A stretch of DNA of 64,000 bases from Veillonella agrestimuris (GTDB lineage: Bacteria; Bacillota; Negativicutes; Veillonellales; Veillonellaceae), in NCBI RefSeq assembly GCF_943193065.1, contig NZ_CALPCS010000004.1:1-64000 (forward strand). The letters are read 5' to 3'. The notes beneath the pieces were generated by a model. It saw nothing but the letters and a program-made list of their open reading frames with translations, had not been told where the DNA came from and ran no database searches. The position numbers were made by a program, and so were the translations under genes. Positions 17,230-26,629 of the stretch are shown here, one piece after another (positions within the stretch are counted from its first letter, which is position 1; each line of letters begins with the position of its first letter).

Positions 17230-19656
17230 ATGGAATTATTAGCTCCAGCGGGAACGATGGAAAATTTTATGGCTGCCTTAGAATCGGGAGCCGATGCCAT
17301 TTATTTGGGTGGAAAAGGGTTTAATGCTAGAGCTCATGCGGCAAATTTTAATATAGATGAACTTCGTGAAGCTATTCGATTGGCCCATATATTAGGCGTA
17401 TCTGTGTATGTGACGGTCAACATATTAATTGGTGATAGCGAATTAGATGCCTTAGAGGCATATTTAAAAGAGCTCGAATCTATCGGTGTTGATGCTATCA
17501 TCGTGCAAGATTTAGCCGTAGCTGCTATTGCTAGACGAGTGGCGCCGAATTTACATCTTCATGGTAGTACTCAAATGACGGCAGCCACCTTAGATGCCGT
17601 TCGTTTTTATGAAAGTCTAGGCTTTACGAGAGTTGTATTGGCTAGGGAATTAAGTTTAAAAGAAATAGAGCATATTTGCGCTAACTGTAAAGCAGAAATT
17701 GAAGTTTTTGTGCACGGTGCACTTTGTGTATGTTATTCTGGTCAATGTTTGATGAGTTCTTTCATAGGTGGGCGTAGCGGTAATCGCGGATCATGTGCAC
17801 AACCGTGTCGCCTTCCTTACGAGTTATTAGATTCTAAGGGACGTAGTGTTTTACCTAAACATGAAGCTTATATTTTAAGTCCTAAAGATTTGAATTATAG
17901 TGAATCTATCATTGAGTTAGTTCGTGCTGGAGTGACATCTTTCAAAGTGGAAGGGCGCATGAAAAAGGTTTCCTATGTACGTCAAGTTATTGGCACATAT
18001 AGGAGTATATTAGATACGGCTATCGTTGATGATACAAAAAAACAGGCTTTAGCAGCTGGATTTAATCGAGGATTTTCTAGTGCTTATTTAGATGATTCTG
18101 TAGGTCGCCATATGATGACGATTGTAGCTCCTAATCATCAAGGTAAACCTATTGGTAAAGCATATGCGAAAAAGGATGAAGTCTATTTAGAATTAACAGA
18201 ATCTATTGAGTTAGGATCGCTCGTTAAGATTTTGCAGAAAAATGGAAATGTCACGTACTACACTGTGGATGCAGATTGGACTGCAGTAAACTCCTTGCTA
18301 TATAAAGGAAAACCAGAAGAAAGCTTTGCTGAGGGCCCTTTATATTTAGCGTCTACACCAAAGGATAGCAAGCAAAGAGGGTTGCAAGAATTTCAACGGA
18401 AACATAGTGTGTCTATGTTCTTAGGGCTAGGAGAGAAAGACGGTAAAGTTGTGACAGAACTAACAGCTTTGTTAGAAGACGGTTTATCTGTAACTGTATA
18501 TAATGATTACGAACCTACTTTAGCTCGAACAACACCGACGACTATAGAGAAAGTACAAGAACAACTGGGACGTTTAGGAAATACATTATTTACCTTATCC
18601 TATGTAGATATACCAGCAGGGGCCTATATGTGGCCAGCTAGTGTATTAAATGCATTACGTAGAGATGCCATAGAGGCGTTAGAACGAGAGCTTATTTCGA
18701 ATCACCTAGCGCATTGGCGTGCCCTCAATGTAAAAGGAGAATCATCTTATGCATTTGTTGCTAAGGACGTGCTTCTCTGTGATGAACTTCCCATCATATC
18801 TGTTCGTGTTGATGAATTAGAAGGCGTGAACGCGGCTATTCAGGGGGGAGCAAAGAAGGTAATTTTCGGAGGCGATCGATTGCGTCGAATTCCTTATGAT
18901 CACAGTATGTATGAAGAAGTTGTTGCACTTTGTAAAGACGCAGGTGTTATCATTTCTTTTGCAACACCGAGGGTCATTAAAGATGATGAAGTGGATGCCT
19001 ATATGGCTACATTGCAGGCGATGATAGAAGCAAAGCCAAGTAGCATTTCTATTCACATACCTCAAGCTCTATTATGGCTTCATGAATTAGGCTATACAGG
19101 ACCGATTGAAGCAGATACAGGTCTTAATATTTTTAATTCCTTAACAGCACAATTTTGGGAAAATATGGGTATGAGTAGCATCCATCCATCTCAGGAATTG
19201 ACATTGCAACAAATGGCGAAGCTCAAGAAATTTACGTCGATACCTTTAGAAGCAATGGTCCATGGCTATACAGAGATGATGATTTCTGAATATTGTGTCA
19301 TTGCTAGCTTTGTTGGATCTGGCACAAAAGAACATTGTTCTATGCCTTGTATGAAGGAGCAGTATTTCTTAAAAGATAGAAAAGGCGAAGTATTTCCATT
19401 ACAAACGGATCCATACTGCCGTATGCACATCATGAATAGTCATGAAATGGATATGCGTGCCTATGTGCCAAGGCTCGTAGATAAAGGGATTTCTATTTTG
19501 CGCATCGATGGACGTCAAATGGACTTTCATAGATTGAAAGCCATTGTATCTGACTATGTAGCTATTGTAGAAGGCAAGAAAGCAGCGTCTTTAAAAGAGC
19601 TACAACAACATGAACAGCCTATTACACGGGGCCATTATTTTAGAGGTATTTTATAA
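17230..19656 (+). CDS. U32 family protein (RlhA/YhbU-like)
   Basis: Member of the peptidase U32 family, 808 residues. An N-terminal U32 domain starts with ELLAPAGTMENFMAALESGA and holds the cysteine cluster CYSGQCLMSS...GSCAQPCR; a DUF3656-like middle region and a second U32-like C-terminal part (CSMPCM, YCRMHIMNSHEM) follow. Members with this layout act in 23S rRNA hydroxylation (RlhA) or tRNA hydroxylation (TrhP), not proteolysis, and the cysteines are thought to bind an Fe-S cluster. The exact substrate here is uncertain. The start ATG at 17230 follows AGAGGATAAC. Confidence 0.82.
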   Translation: MELLAPAGTMENFMAALESGADAIYLGGKGFNARAHAANFNIDELREAIRLAHILGVSVYVTVNILIGDSELDALEAYLKELESIGVDAIIVQDLAVAAIARRVAPNLHLHGSTQMTAATLDAVRFYESLGFTRVVLARELSLKEIEHICANCKAEIEVFVHGALCVCYSGQCLMSSFIGGRSGNRGSCAQPCRLPYELLDSKGRSVLPKHEAYILSPKDLNYSESIIELVRAGVTSFKVEGRMKKVSYVRQVIGTYRSILDTAIVDDTKKQALAAGFNRGFSSAYLDDSVGRHMMTIVAPNHQGKPIGKAYAKKDEVYLELTESIELGSLVKILQKNGNVTYYTVDADWTAVNSLLYKGKPEESFAEGPLYLASTPKDSKQRGLQEFQRKHSVSMFLGLGEKDGKVVTELTALLEDGLSVTVYNDYEPTLARTTPTTIEKVQEQLGRLGNTLFTLSYVDIPAGAYMWPASVLNALRRDAIEALERELISNHLAHWRALNVKGESSYAFVAKDVLLCDELPIISVRVDELEGVNAAIQGGAKKVIFGGDRLRRIPYDHSMYEEVVALCKDAGVIISFATPRVIKDDEVDAYMATLQAMIEAKPSSISIHIPQALLWLHELGYTGPIEADTGLNIFNSLTAQFWENMGMSSIHPSQELTLQQMAKLKKFTSIPLEAMVHGYTEMMISEYCVIASFVGSGTKEHCSMPCMKEQYFLKDRKGEVFPLQTDPYCRMHIMNSHEMDMRAYVPRLVDKGISILRIDGRQMDFHRLKAIVSDYVAIVEGKKAASLKELQQHEQPITRGHYFRGIL

Positions 19657-19768
19657 GGGCCATTGTATAACTCATTGATAACATATGAATGAATATAGTA
19701 ATGGTCGATGAAAGTAGAAAAGCCTTAAAACACTATAATTAGACAGAGTAAAAAAGAGAGGTAGTCTA

Positions 19769-22144
19769 TTGTTTAACGAAGAAGTCTTAGACTTTATAAA
19801 AATAAAAGAAGAGTTATCCAATCACTGTAGCTCTACTATCTCTAAAGAATTAGCCTTAGAATTAGAGCCTATGACCGATAGAAAGCGTATTCAAGAAGCT
19901 TTAGATGAAACAGCAGAAGCTGTGCGGTCATGGCAAACAGAGATTGAACAACCCCTAGGAGGTACGCGCGATATTCGAGAAGCATGCCAGAAGAGTAGAA
20001 AAGATTTCGTTCTTACCCGAGAAGCCTTGTGGGATATTTATATCACTATTGGTGCATATAAGCGAATGATGAAATTTTTTAATACTAAATATATGGAATA
20101 TCCACTTTTATCATTGTGGTTGCAGGATATGCCGAATACGGACCGACTAGAGCAAAGATTTCGACGCGTTTTTGATGATAAAGGGGAATTATTAGATACG
20201 GCATCGCCTAAACTCGCGGCTTTACGCAATACCATTAGTAAAACGAGAGATCGTATTAAACATGATATTCAGACGATTTTACACGATAAAGAGAATCAAA
20301 AATATTTCCAAGAAATGATTGTAACTCAGCGTAATAATCGCTATGTAATACCAGTGAAGCAAGAATACCGTCAATATTTTGATGGATTGATTCACGATCG
20401 TTCTGCTACAGGCCAAACCTTATATATTGAACCTATGCGTCTAGTCAATTTAAATAATGAATTGCAAGAAGCGTTGATTGGAGAAGAGCAAGAAGTATTA
20501 CGTATTTACAAAGAATTGTCAGTGCTCGTTAAACAACATAGCAATGATTTAATGGATGCCTCTGAAAAGGTATCACATATTGAATTTGTTTATGGTAAAG
20601 CAAAATTGGCATTAGTCCAAAAAGCAGTACAAGCTGTATTAAGCGAAACGAGAGAAGTCAATTTGATGAGTGCTCGTCATCCTTTGATTCCAGCTAATAT
20701 TGTTGTTCCTACACAGATCCGATTAGGTACGGATTACCGTATATTACTGATTACAGGATCTAATACAGGAGGTAAAACAGTATCCCTAAAAACATTGGGC
20801 CTACTATCATTAATGAATCAAAGTGGACTATTTATCCCTGCAGAAAATGGATCTATATTGCCTATATTCCAAAATATTTTTGCCGATATTGGTGATGAGC
20901 AAAGTATTGAAGCTAGCTTGAGTACATTCTCTGCTCATATGACGCAAGTTATTTCTATTATTAAACATTGTGGTCCTAATGACTTAGTATTGCTTGATGA
21001 ACTCGGTTCTGGCACTGATCCAGAAGAAGGTAGTGCCTTAGCTGTATCTATCCTTGAGTTTTTCCGCCAAAAAGGGGCTCTTATGATGGTAAGTACCCAT
21101 TATAATGAGTTAAAGAATTACGCTTATCACACGGATGGTATAGAAAATGGTCACGTCGAGTTTGATGAACGCACATTGAAACCCACCTATCGCCTTCACA
21201 TCGGTGTCGCAGGTAGTAGTCATGCTTTAAGTATTGCCGCTCGCTTGGGATTGCCTAAAGATATTGTAAACAGAGCGAGAGAGTATAAGTCTCAATTTGG
21301 AAATAGTGAAATGGAAGCTGTTCTATCGGACTTAAATGAACAATTGCGGAAAGCGTCTGAACGAGAACGAGCTTTGAAAAAAGAACTGGATGAAACTCGT
21401 CGTCTTCGTGGTCAATTAGAGCGAGAAAAGAAACAGTTTAATGACAAGAAAAAACAAATACTTTCAAAGACGCAAGAACAAGCAGAAGCACTAAAACGAT
21501 CCTTGCGTGTTGAAGGGGAAGCGATTATTAAGCAATTGAAATCTCAATTCTCCGAAACAAATAAAGATAAACGGAACTCTGTCATTCAAGCAGCTCGTAA
21601 AGGCATATCTAATGTAGAAGTGCCAGAAGCACCGATGGATGATGAGAGACAATCCCTATCCTTGGAGAATGTGAAGGTAGGAGACGTTGTCTTTATTACA
21701 ACCCTCCGTTCGTTAGGTTCTGTATTAGCCATTAAGGGCAATAAAGTAAGTGTCGACATTAATGGATTGACGGCTACTGTTAAATTGTCTGAATTACAAA
21801 GTACGACTCGAGAAGAGTCGAATAAGGTGAAGAGAGAATCTGCTGCGCCACAACCGAAAGCAAGAAAGAAAGCTGTATCACAAGTGCAACGTCAAAAAGA
21901 AGTCCGTACAGAAATTAATATTCTAGGTCAAACTGTAGATGAAGCAACTGTATCGGTGAGTCGATTTATTGATCAAGCCTTGTTAGGCGGGATTAATCAA
22001 GTTCGCATTATCCATGGTAAAGGTACTGGAGCTCTTCGAGAAGGGGTACACCAGTACTTAAGAACTTTGCCGCATGTAGCTCATTTTGAAACGGCTGGCT
22101 ACGATGAAGGTGGAGCGGGTGCTACTAATGTAGTCCTAAAATAA
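19769..22144 (+). CDS. mutS2: endonuclease MutS2
   Basis: MutS2 family protein, 791 residues. It has the MutS core and clamp region (about 150-310), the ATPase with GSNTGGKTVSLKTLGL and the Walker B LLDELGSGTDPEEG, a charged coiled-coil linker, and a C-terminal Smr nuclease domain (about 715-791) with HGKGTGALREGV. MutS2 proteins limit homologous recombination or act on collided ribosomes; neither role can be read from sequence. The TTG start at 19769 is supported by AGAGAGG seven bases upstream. Confidence 0.95.
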   Translation: MFNEEVLDFIKIKEELSNHCSSTISKELALELEPMTDRKRIQEALDETAEAVRSWQTEIEQPLGGTRDIREACQKSRKDFVLTREALWDIYITIGAYKRMMKFFNTKYMEYPLLSLWLQDMPNTDRLEQRFRRVFDDKGELLDTASPKLAALRNTISKTRDRIKHDIQTILHDKENQKYFQEMIVTQRNNRYVIPVKQEYRQYFDGLIHDRSATGQTLYIEPMRLVNLNNELQEALIGEEQEVLRIYKELSVLVKQHSNDLMDASEKVSHIEFVYGKAKLALVQKAVQAVLSETREVNLMSARHPLIPANIVVPTQIRLGTDYRILLITGSNTGGKTVSLKTLGLLSLMNQSGLFIPAENGSILPIFQNIFADIGDEQSIEASLSTFSAHMTQVISIIKHCGPNDLVLLDELGSGTDPEEGSALAVSILEFFRQKGALMMVSTHYNELKNYAYHTDGIENGHVEFDERTLKPTYRLHIGVAGSSHALSIAARLGLPKDIVNRAREYKSQFGNSEMEAVLSDLNEQLRKASERERALKKELDETRRLRGQLEREKKQFNDKKKQILSKTQEQAEALKRSLRVEGEAIIKQLKSQFSETNKDKRNSVIQAARKGISNVEVPEAPMDDERQSLSLENVKVGDVVFITTLRSLGSVLAIKGNKVSVDINGLTATVKLSELQSTTREESNKVKRESAAPQPKARKKAVSQVQRQKEVRTEINILGQTVDEATVSVSRFIDQALLGGINQVRIIHGKGTGALREGVHQYLRTLPHVAHFETAGYDEGGAGATNVVLK

Positions 22145-22183
22145 CTTTTCTTCTATAATCTATAAATTGTTATAGTAGAGCAT

Positions 22184-22219
22184 AAAAAAGAGGCATCCAT
22201 TTGTTTGGATGCCTCTTTT
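22184..22219. terminator. shared bidirectional terminator
   Basis: AAAAGAGGCATCCA pairs with TGGATGCCTCTTTT around a six-base loop, with A-run and T-run on either side. It lies between the convergent mutS2 and penicillin-binding protein genes and touches the latter's stop codon. Confidence 0.92.
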
Positions 22220-22220
22220 G

Positions 22221-24317
22221 CTATCTATTATCAGACTCTTTCTTTTTCTTACTGTCTTCTTTTTTAGAAGATTTAGCTTCTTCTTTCGGAGCTTCTTCTT
22301 TAGAATCATCTTCTTTTACAGTTTCTTCAGATTTTTTATTGTCTGATTCTTTTTCTTTAGTCTCTTCTTTTTTTGATTCCTCTTTTGGTGGAGGTTCCGG
22401 TGTTGGATTACGATAACCTTCGTTGATAATCGATTGTGCGTTAGCTGGTACAACGAAGTCTGAAGCCGGTGTATTAGCTAATGCATTAGCCATAAATTGG
22501 CCCCAAATAATAGCTGGCGTAGTACCACCAGTTATGCCGTGCAATGTTTCTGCGCCATCGTCATCGCCAATCCAAACAGCTGCTACAAGATCTGGTGTAT
22601 AACCAACAAACCAAGCATCTTTGGAATCATCTGTAGTACCTGTTTTACCAGCTACTGGACGGCCAATATAGGCATTTGTACCAGTACCATTAGTCATAAC
22701 AGATTCTAACATATTGGTAAGGACAGCAACGTCTTTTTCTTCGACTACGCGTTTCTCATCAATGGAATGTTCTTCTAATACTTGACCATTGCGATCTACG
22801 ATTTTTACAATAGCCGTAGGATTTACTTTTATACCGTTATTGGCAAGAACGCTATACGCTGCAGCCAATTCAAGAGGGGATACACCATGTGTTAAGCCAC
22901 CGAGAGCAGTAGATAAGTTATTATCGCTTTCTGTGAGAGTCGTAATACCCATATCTCTTGCTAAGTTAAGAATTTTTCGCATCCCTACATCATCAGCAAT
23001 TTTTACAGCTGGTACGTTACGAGATTGTTGTAATGCGTAACGATATGTCATAGGTCCTTGGAAATCTCTAGAGTAGTTTTGTGGTTGCCAACCATTGAAA
23101 TCGATAGGGCTATCATCAACGATAGAACCAGGTGTTTTACCAGATTGAAGAGCCGCTAAGTATACGAATGGTTTCATGGCGGAACCTGGTTGACGTTCTG
23201 CTTGTGTAGCGCGGTTAAATGAGTCATTACCACGACCACCTACCATAGCTACAATATAGCCATTGTGAGGGTTGATAGCTACAATAGCACCTTGTGGTTG
23301 TTGTAAACCATTGTCATCAGTGTAGTAGTCAGGCAAGTTTTGCATCGCTGCTACAGCTGCGTTTTGCGCATCCATATCGAGAGTTGTATAGATTTTTAAC
23401 CCATCTTTATAAATGGCATCATCGCCGTATTTTTCAGAAACTTGAGCAATAATATAGTTAATGAAGTACGATGCATTACTGCCTTCGTGTGCTTGTTCTT
23501 TTCGTTCAATGAGGCCTAAATCAGCATTTTTAGCTTCATCTGCTTCTTCTTGGGTAATATAACCGTATTTTACCATCTGTCCTAATACAACAGCTTGGCG
23601 TTGTTTGCCCGCTTCTAAATTATTGAAAGGGGAGTAGTAGTTAGGACTTTGAGGAATACCAGCGAGCATCGCACTTTGAGCTAATGTTAAATCTCGTGCA
23701 TCTTTGCCAAAATAAATTTGAGATGCTGCTTGTACACCATAAGCGCCTTGCCCAAAGTAAATCTGGTTCATATACATTTCGAGAATCTCATCTTTTGTGT
23801 AGTGTTGCTCGATGCGAATCGCCAAAAGTGCTTCGGAAAGCTTACGTTTAATCGTTCTATCTTGCGATAAAAATGCATTACGCGCTAGCTGTTGGGTAAT
23901 GGTAGAACCACCTTCAGATACGCCACTATTGACGATATTTACCCAAATAGCACGAAGTACACCGATTGGATCGATACCATTGTGATTATAGAATCGAGAG
24001 TCTTCTGTAGCGATGAACGCATCTTGTAAATTTCTAGGCACATCTTTCAACGGTACAGGTAATCTATTTTCTGCGGAATGAACATTAGTAATTAAATTGC
24101 CATGCACATCATAAATTTGTGATGCTGCAGCAGGGCGTACATTAGATACGTCTGGCAAATTAGACATAGTGGCACTAATAAAACCACAACCACCGCCTGC
24201 AATAATAATGAGCAGTAGCATCACAATCATCCACATAGTACGTTTAGCGGATGTTTTGGGAGAACTCGATTTAGTTGTCGACTTTCGACGCGTTCTCGTA
24301 TTAGAGTTATTACTCAT
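22221..24317 (-). CDS. class A penicillin-binding protein (PBP1A-like)
   Basis: Bifunctional peptidoglycan synthase anchored in the inner membrane. 698 residues: basic cytoplasmic tail, membrane span about 29-50, glycosyltransferase domain (with EDSRFYNHNGIDP and GGSTITQQLARN), and transpeptidase domain with SAMK, SRN and KTGTT motifs. The C-terminal 60 or so residues are a low-complexity Lys/Glu/Ser-rich tail. The start at 24317 has GAGGTGA just upstream; the in-frame ATG at 24350 would add 11 residues and lacks such a site. The gene is transcribed divergently from tyrS. Confidence 0.93.
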   Translation of the reverse strand: MSNNSNTRTRRKSTTKSSSPKTSAKRTMWMIVMLLLIIIAGGGCGFISATMSNLPDVSNVRPAAASQIYDVHGNLITNVHSAENRLPVPLKDVPRNLQDAFIATEDSRFYNHNGIDPIGVLRAIWVNIVNSGVSEGGSTITQQLARNAFLSQDRTIKRKLSEALLAIRIEQHYTKDEILEMYMNQIYFGQGAYGVQAASQIYFGKDARDLTLAQSAMLAGIPQSPNYYSPFNNLEAGKQRQAVVLGQMVKYGYITQEEADEAKNADLGLIERKEQAHEGSNASYFINYIIAQVSEKYGDDAIYKDGLKIYTTLDMDAQNAAVAAMQNLPDYYTDDNGLQQPQGAIVAINPHNGYIVAMVGGRGNDSFNRATQAERQPGSAMKPFVYLAALQSGKTPGSIVDDSPIDFNGWQPQNYSRDFQGPMTYRYALQQSRNVPAVKIADDVGMRKILNLARDMGITTLTESDNNLSTALGGLTHGVSPLELAAAYSVLANNGIKVNPTAIVKIVDRNGQVLEEHSIDEKRVVEEKDVAVLTNMLESVMTNGTGTNAYIGRPVAGKTGTTDDSKDAWFVGYTPDLVAAVWIGDDDGAETLHGITGGTTPAIIWGQFMANALANTPASDFVVPANAQSIINEGYRNPTPEPPPKEESKKEETKEKESDNKKSEETVKEDDSKEEAPKEEAKSSKKEDSKKKKESDNR

Positions 24318-24415
24318 AGAGTCACCTCGTTTTATGTAAATATTGTGCAATACATATTGTTACACAGTTGTAAATATTATATCATATTCACACATAAAAC
24401 GAATACTATATATAA

Positions 24416-24444
24416 TTGTGAAAGCCTTTTTATAATGGTATACT
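24416..24444 (+). promoter_or_regulatory. sigma-70 promoter of tyrS
   Basis: TTGTGA, 17-base spacer, TATACT, ending 29 bases before the tyrS start. There is no room for a T-box leader. Confidence 0.75.
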
Positions 24445-24473
24445 AGATAATAGATTTTAGTAGGAGGATATCC

Positions 24474-25682
24474 ATGATTACAGCTCAAGAACAAGTGCGT
24501 CAAATTAAACACGGCGTTGCTGAATTAATTAATGAAGCAGAATTGCTAAAAAAAATTGAACGATCCCTTAAAGAAAATAAACCTCTCGTCGTAAAACTCG
24601 GTTTAGACCCTACGGCGCCAGATATTCATTTAGGACATACTGTACCATTGCGCAAACTTCGTTTGTTCCAAGAATTTGGTCATCAAGTAGTTATTGTCAT
24701 CGGTGGTTTTACAGCTCGTATCGGTGACCCATCAGGTAAAAGCGTAACTCGTCCACCATTGACAAAAGAACAAGTATTAGAAAATGCAGCGACTTATAAA
24801 ACACAAATCTTTAAAGTATTAGACAAAGAGAAAACCATTGTACGCGACAATAGTGAATGGCTTGAAGACATGAATTTTGCTGACGTATTGCGTTTAGCTG
24901 GTTCTTACACCGTAGCCCGTATGATGGAGCGGGACGATTTCAATAAGCGTTTTAAAGAAGGGCGTCCTATTGGTGTGCATGAATTCTTATATCCTTTAAT
25001 GCAAGGTCATGACTCGGTAGCCCTTAAAGCAGATGTAGAATTTGGCGGTACTGATCAAACCTTTAACTTGTTGATGGGCCGCCATTTACAAGAACAAAAT
25101 GAACAAGAACCACAAGTTGTTGTTACAATGCCTCTTTTAGAAGGTCTTGATGGGGTTCAAAAAATGAGTAAGTCTTTAGGTAACTACATTGGTATCGATG
25201 AAGCGCCTAAAGAAATGTACGGTAAAGCTATGTCTATTCCTGATGAATTGATGATGCGATACTTTATGCTCGTTACTGACATGTCTATTGAAGACCAAGA
25301 AGCTATGGCTGAGCGACTTGAATCTGGTGGTTTACATCCAAGAGATGCCAAAATGTTATTGGCTCGTACTATTGTTCGTTTGTATCACGGTGAAGAGGCT
25401 GCTATGGAAGCAGAGGAAGAATTTAAACGAGTATTCCAACAACGAGCTATGCCGACAGATATTCCTGAAGTTGAAGTGGCCCAAACTAGCGACGCTATTT
25501 TTGTACCACAATTCTGTACAGATCACGGCCTTACAAGCAGTAATGGAGAAGCGCGTCGCTCCATTAAAGCGGGGGCTTTCAAAGTGAATGGCGAAAAATA
25601 TACAGAAGAGAACTTAGTTCTTGAAGATGGTATGGTTTTACAAGTGGGTAAACGAAAGTTTATAAAAATTAAATTCAACTAA
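24474..25682 (+). CDS. tyrS: tyrosyl-tRNA synthetase
   Basis: Class I synthetase charging tRNA-Tyr, 402 residues. The HIGH motif appears as HLGH at 52-55, KMSKS at 230-234, and an S4 RNA-binding domain forms the C-terminus (about 340-402). ATG 24474 follows TAGGAGGATATCC. It belongs to the TyrS form with the longer catalytic domain (TyrZ-like) by its DPSGKS and KMSKS context. It is transcribed alone, between its own promoter and a palindromic terminator. Confidence 0.96.
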   Translation: MITAQEQVRQIKHGVAELINEAELLKKIERSLKENKPLVVKLGLDPTAPDIHLGHTVPLRKLRLFQEFGHQVVIVIGGFTARIGDPSGKSVTRPPLTKEQVLENAATYKTQIFKVLDKEKTIVRDNSEWLEDMNFADVLRLAGSYTVARMMERDDFNKRFKEGRPIGVHEFLYPLMQGHDSVALKADVEFGGTDQTFNLLMGRHLQEQNEQEPQVVVTMPLLEGLDGVQKMSKSLGNYIGIDEAPKEMYGKAMSIPDELMMRYFMLVTDMSIEDQEAMAERLESGGLHPRDAKMLLARTIVRLYHGEEAAMEAEEEFKRVFQQRAMPTDIPEVEVAQTSDAIFVPQFCTDHGLTSSNGEARRSIKAGAFKVNGEKYTEENLVLEDGMVLQVGKRKFIKIKFN

Positions 25683-25705
25683 AAGCAATTAAATGAGACC
25701 ATTGC

Positions 25706-25740
25706 AGTAGGCACAATAGAATCTATTGTGCCTACTTTAA
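25706..25740 (+). terminator. tyrS terminator (15-bp perfect stem)
   Basis: Bases 25706-25720 are exactly complementary to 25722-25736. The T-tract after it is short (TTTAACAATT). Confidence 0.7.
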
Positions 25741-25825
25741 CAATTATTTATAAGTCACAGTATGTGGGCAAGAATATTGCTTAGTCAACCAAATGGCTTA
25801 TCTTACAGTATGTGGAGTTATGATT

Positions 25826-26440
25826 ATGAGCAAAGAACTTTCAACTTTTTTATCCCAAAGAACCTCTGATGTTATTACCGATATTGATGCTATTTGTGCT
25901 GCTGTAGCAGTGCCACTAGTAGAAATTAATGGAGAAGATCATCTACTATTTACTGTGCGGAGCTTAAATTTACGTCGTCAACCTGGCGAGATTAGTTTTC
26001 CTGGAGGCCATTATGAGCTTGATGACCCTACAGGTGCTGATGCTGCTATTCGAGAATGTAGCGAAGAATTAGGTATTTCTATCGATCAAATTGAGCTCAT
26101 AGGACCTATCGACTGTTTAATTTCCGCTATTGGTGTAAAATTACATGCTGTAGTGGTGCGATTACATACCACAGAGTATCATCCTAATCCTGATGAAGTG
26201 AAGGAGATTTTTACAGTTCCTTTGCGGGAGATGTTAGCCATTGAGCCTGTAGTTGGTCATTTGGATATAGGTACAAAACCTAAAAAAGATTTTCCTTATC
26301 ACTTACTAGAAGGCTATCATATTGATTGGAAAATTAGACAAAACTATTCTATCTATTTTTATCCCTATGAAGAGTATACGATTTGGGGGCTTACAGGCCG
26401 TGTTTTGAAAAACTTCCTCGATATTTATAAAACAATGTAG
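25826..26440 (+). CDS. Nudix hydrolase, CoA pyrophosphatase-like (NudL)
   Basis: 204-residue Nudix protein. The block LRRQPGEISFPGGHYE followed by the Nudix box with RECSEELGI is characteristic of the NudL/YeaB coenzyme A pyrophosphatase group, which splits CoA into 3',5'-ADP and phosphopantetheine. The start at 25826 is chosen because GGAG at 25814-25817 is eight bases away; ATG 25820 is too close and the in-frame codon at 25793 has no site. Substrate is inferred from the motif only. Confidence 0.82.
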   Translation: MSKELSTFLSQRTSDVITDIDAICAAVAVPLVEINGEDHLLFTVRSLNLRRQPGEISFPGGHYELDDPTGADAAIRECSEELGISIDQIELIGPIDCLISAIGVKLHAVVVRLHTTEYHPNPDEVKEIFTVPLREMLAIEPVVGHLDIGTKPKKDFPYHLLEGYHIDWKIRQNYSIYFYPYEEYTIWGLTGRVLKNFLDIYKTM

Positions 26441-26478
26441 TCGATATATATGTACAGATTAGATAATTAGAAAATATA

Positions 26479-26526
26479 AAAATCCTACCTAGGCAAACAT
26501 AATGGTTTGCCTAGGTAGGATTTTAT
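26479..26526 (+). terminator. terminator after the Nudix gene
   Basis: A 19-bp near-perfect stem (AAATCCTACCTAGGCAAAC with its complement) and six-base loop, followed by TTTTATTATT. Confidence 0.9.
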
Positions 26527-26548
26527 TATTCTATATTTTGAATATAAA

Positions 26549-26577
26549 TTGACAGAATTTTAAATAAGGTATACTAT
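26549..26577 (+). promoter_or_regulatory. sigma-70 promoter of ppsA
   Basis: TTGACA, 17-base spacer, TACTAT (or TATACT at 15 bases), about 50 bases before the ppsA start. This is the place where a CcpN-type repressor would be expected to bind, but no operator consensus was identified. Confidence 0.65.
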
Positions 26578-26629
26578 TTATTTGTAAAACACATATTGTG
26601 TTGCACTAATTGAAGTTAGGAGGTTCTTT

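Noticed and set aside
22201..22416. Plus-strand frame over the end of the penicillin-binding protein gene, rich in Ser, Phe and Leu
   Set aside because: It is the antisense of the Lys/Glu-rich tail and has no ribosome-binding site or homology signal.
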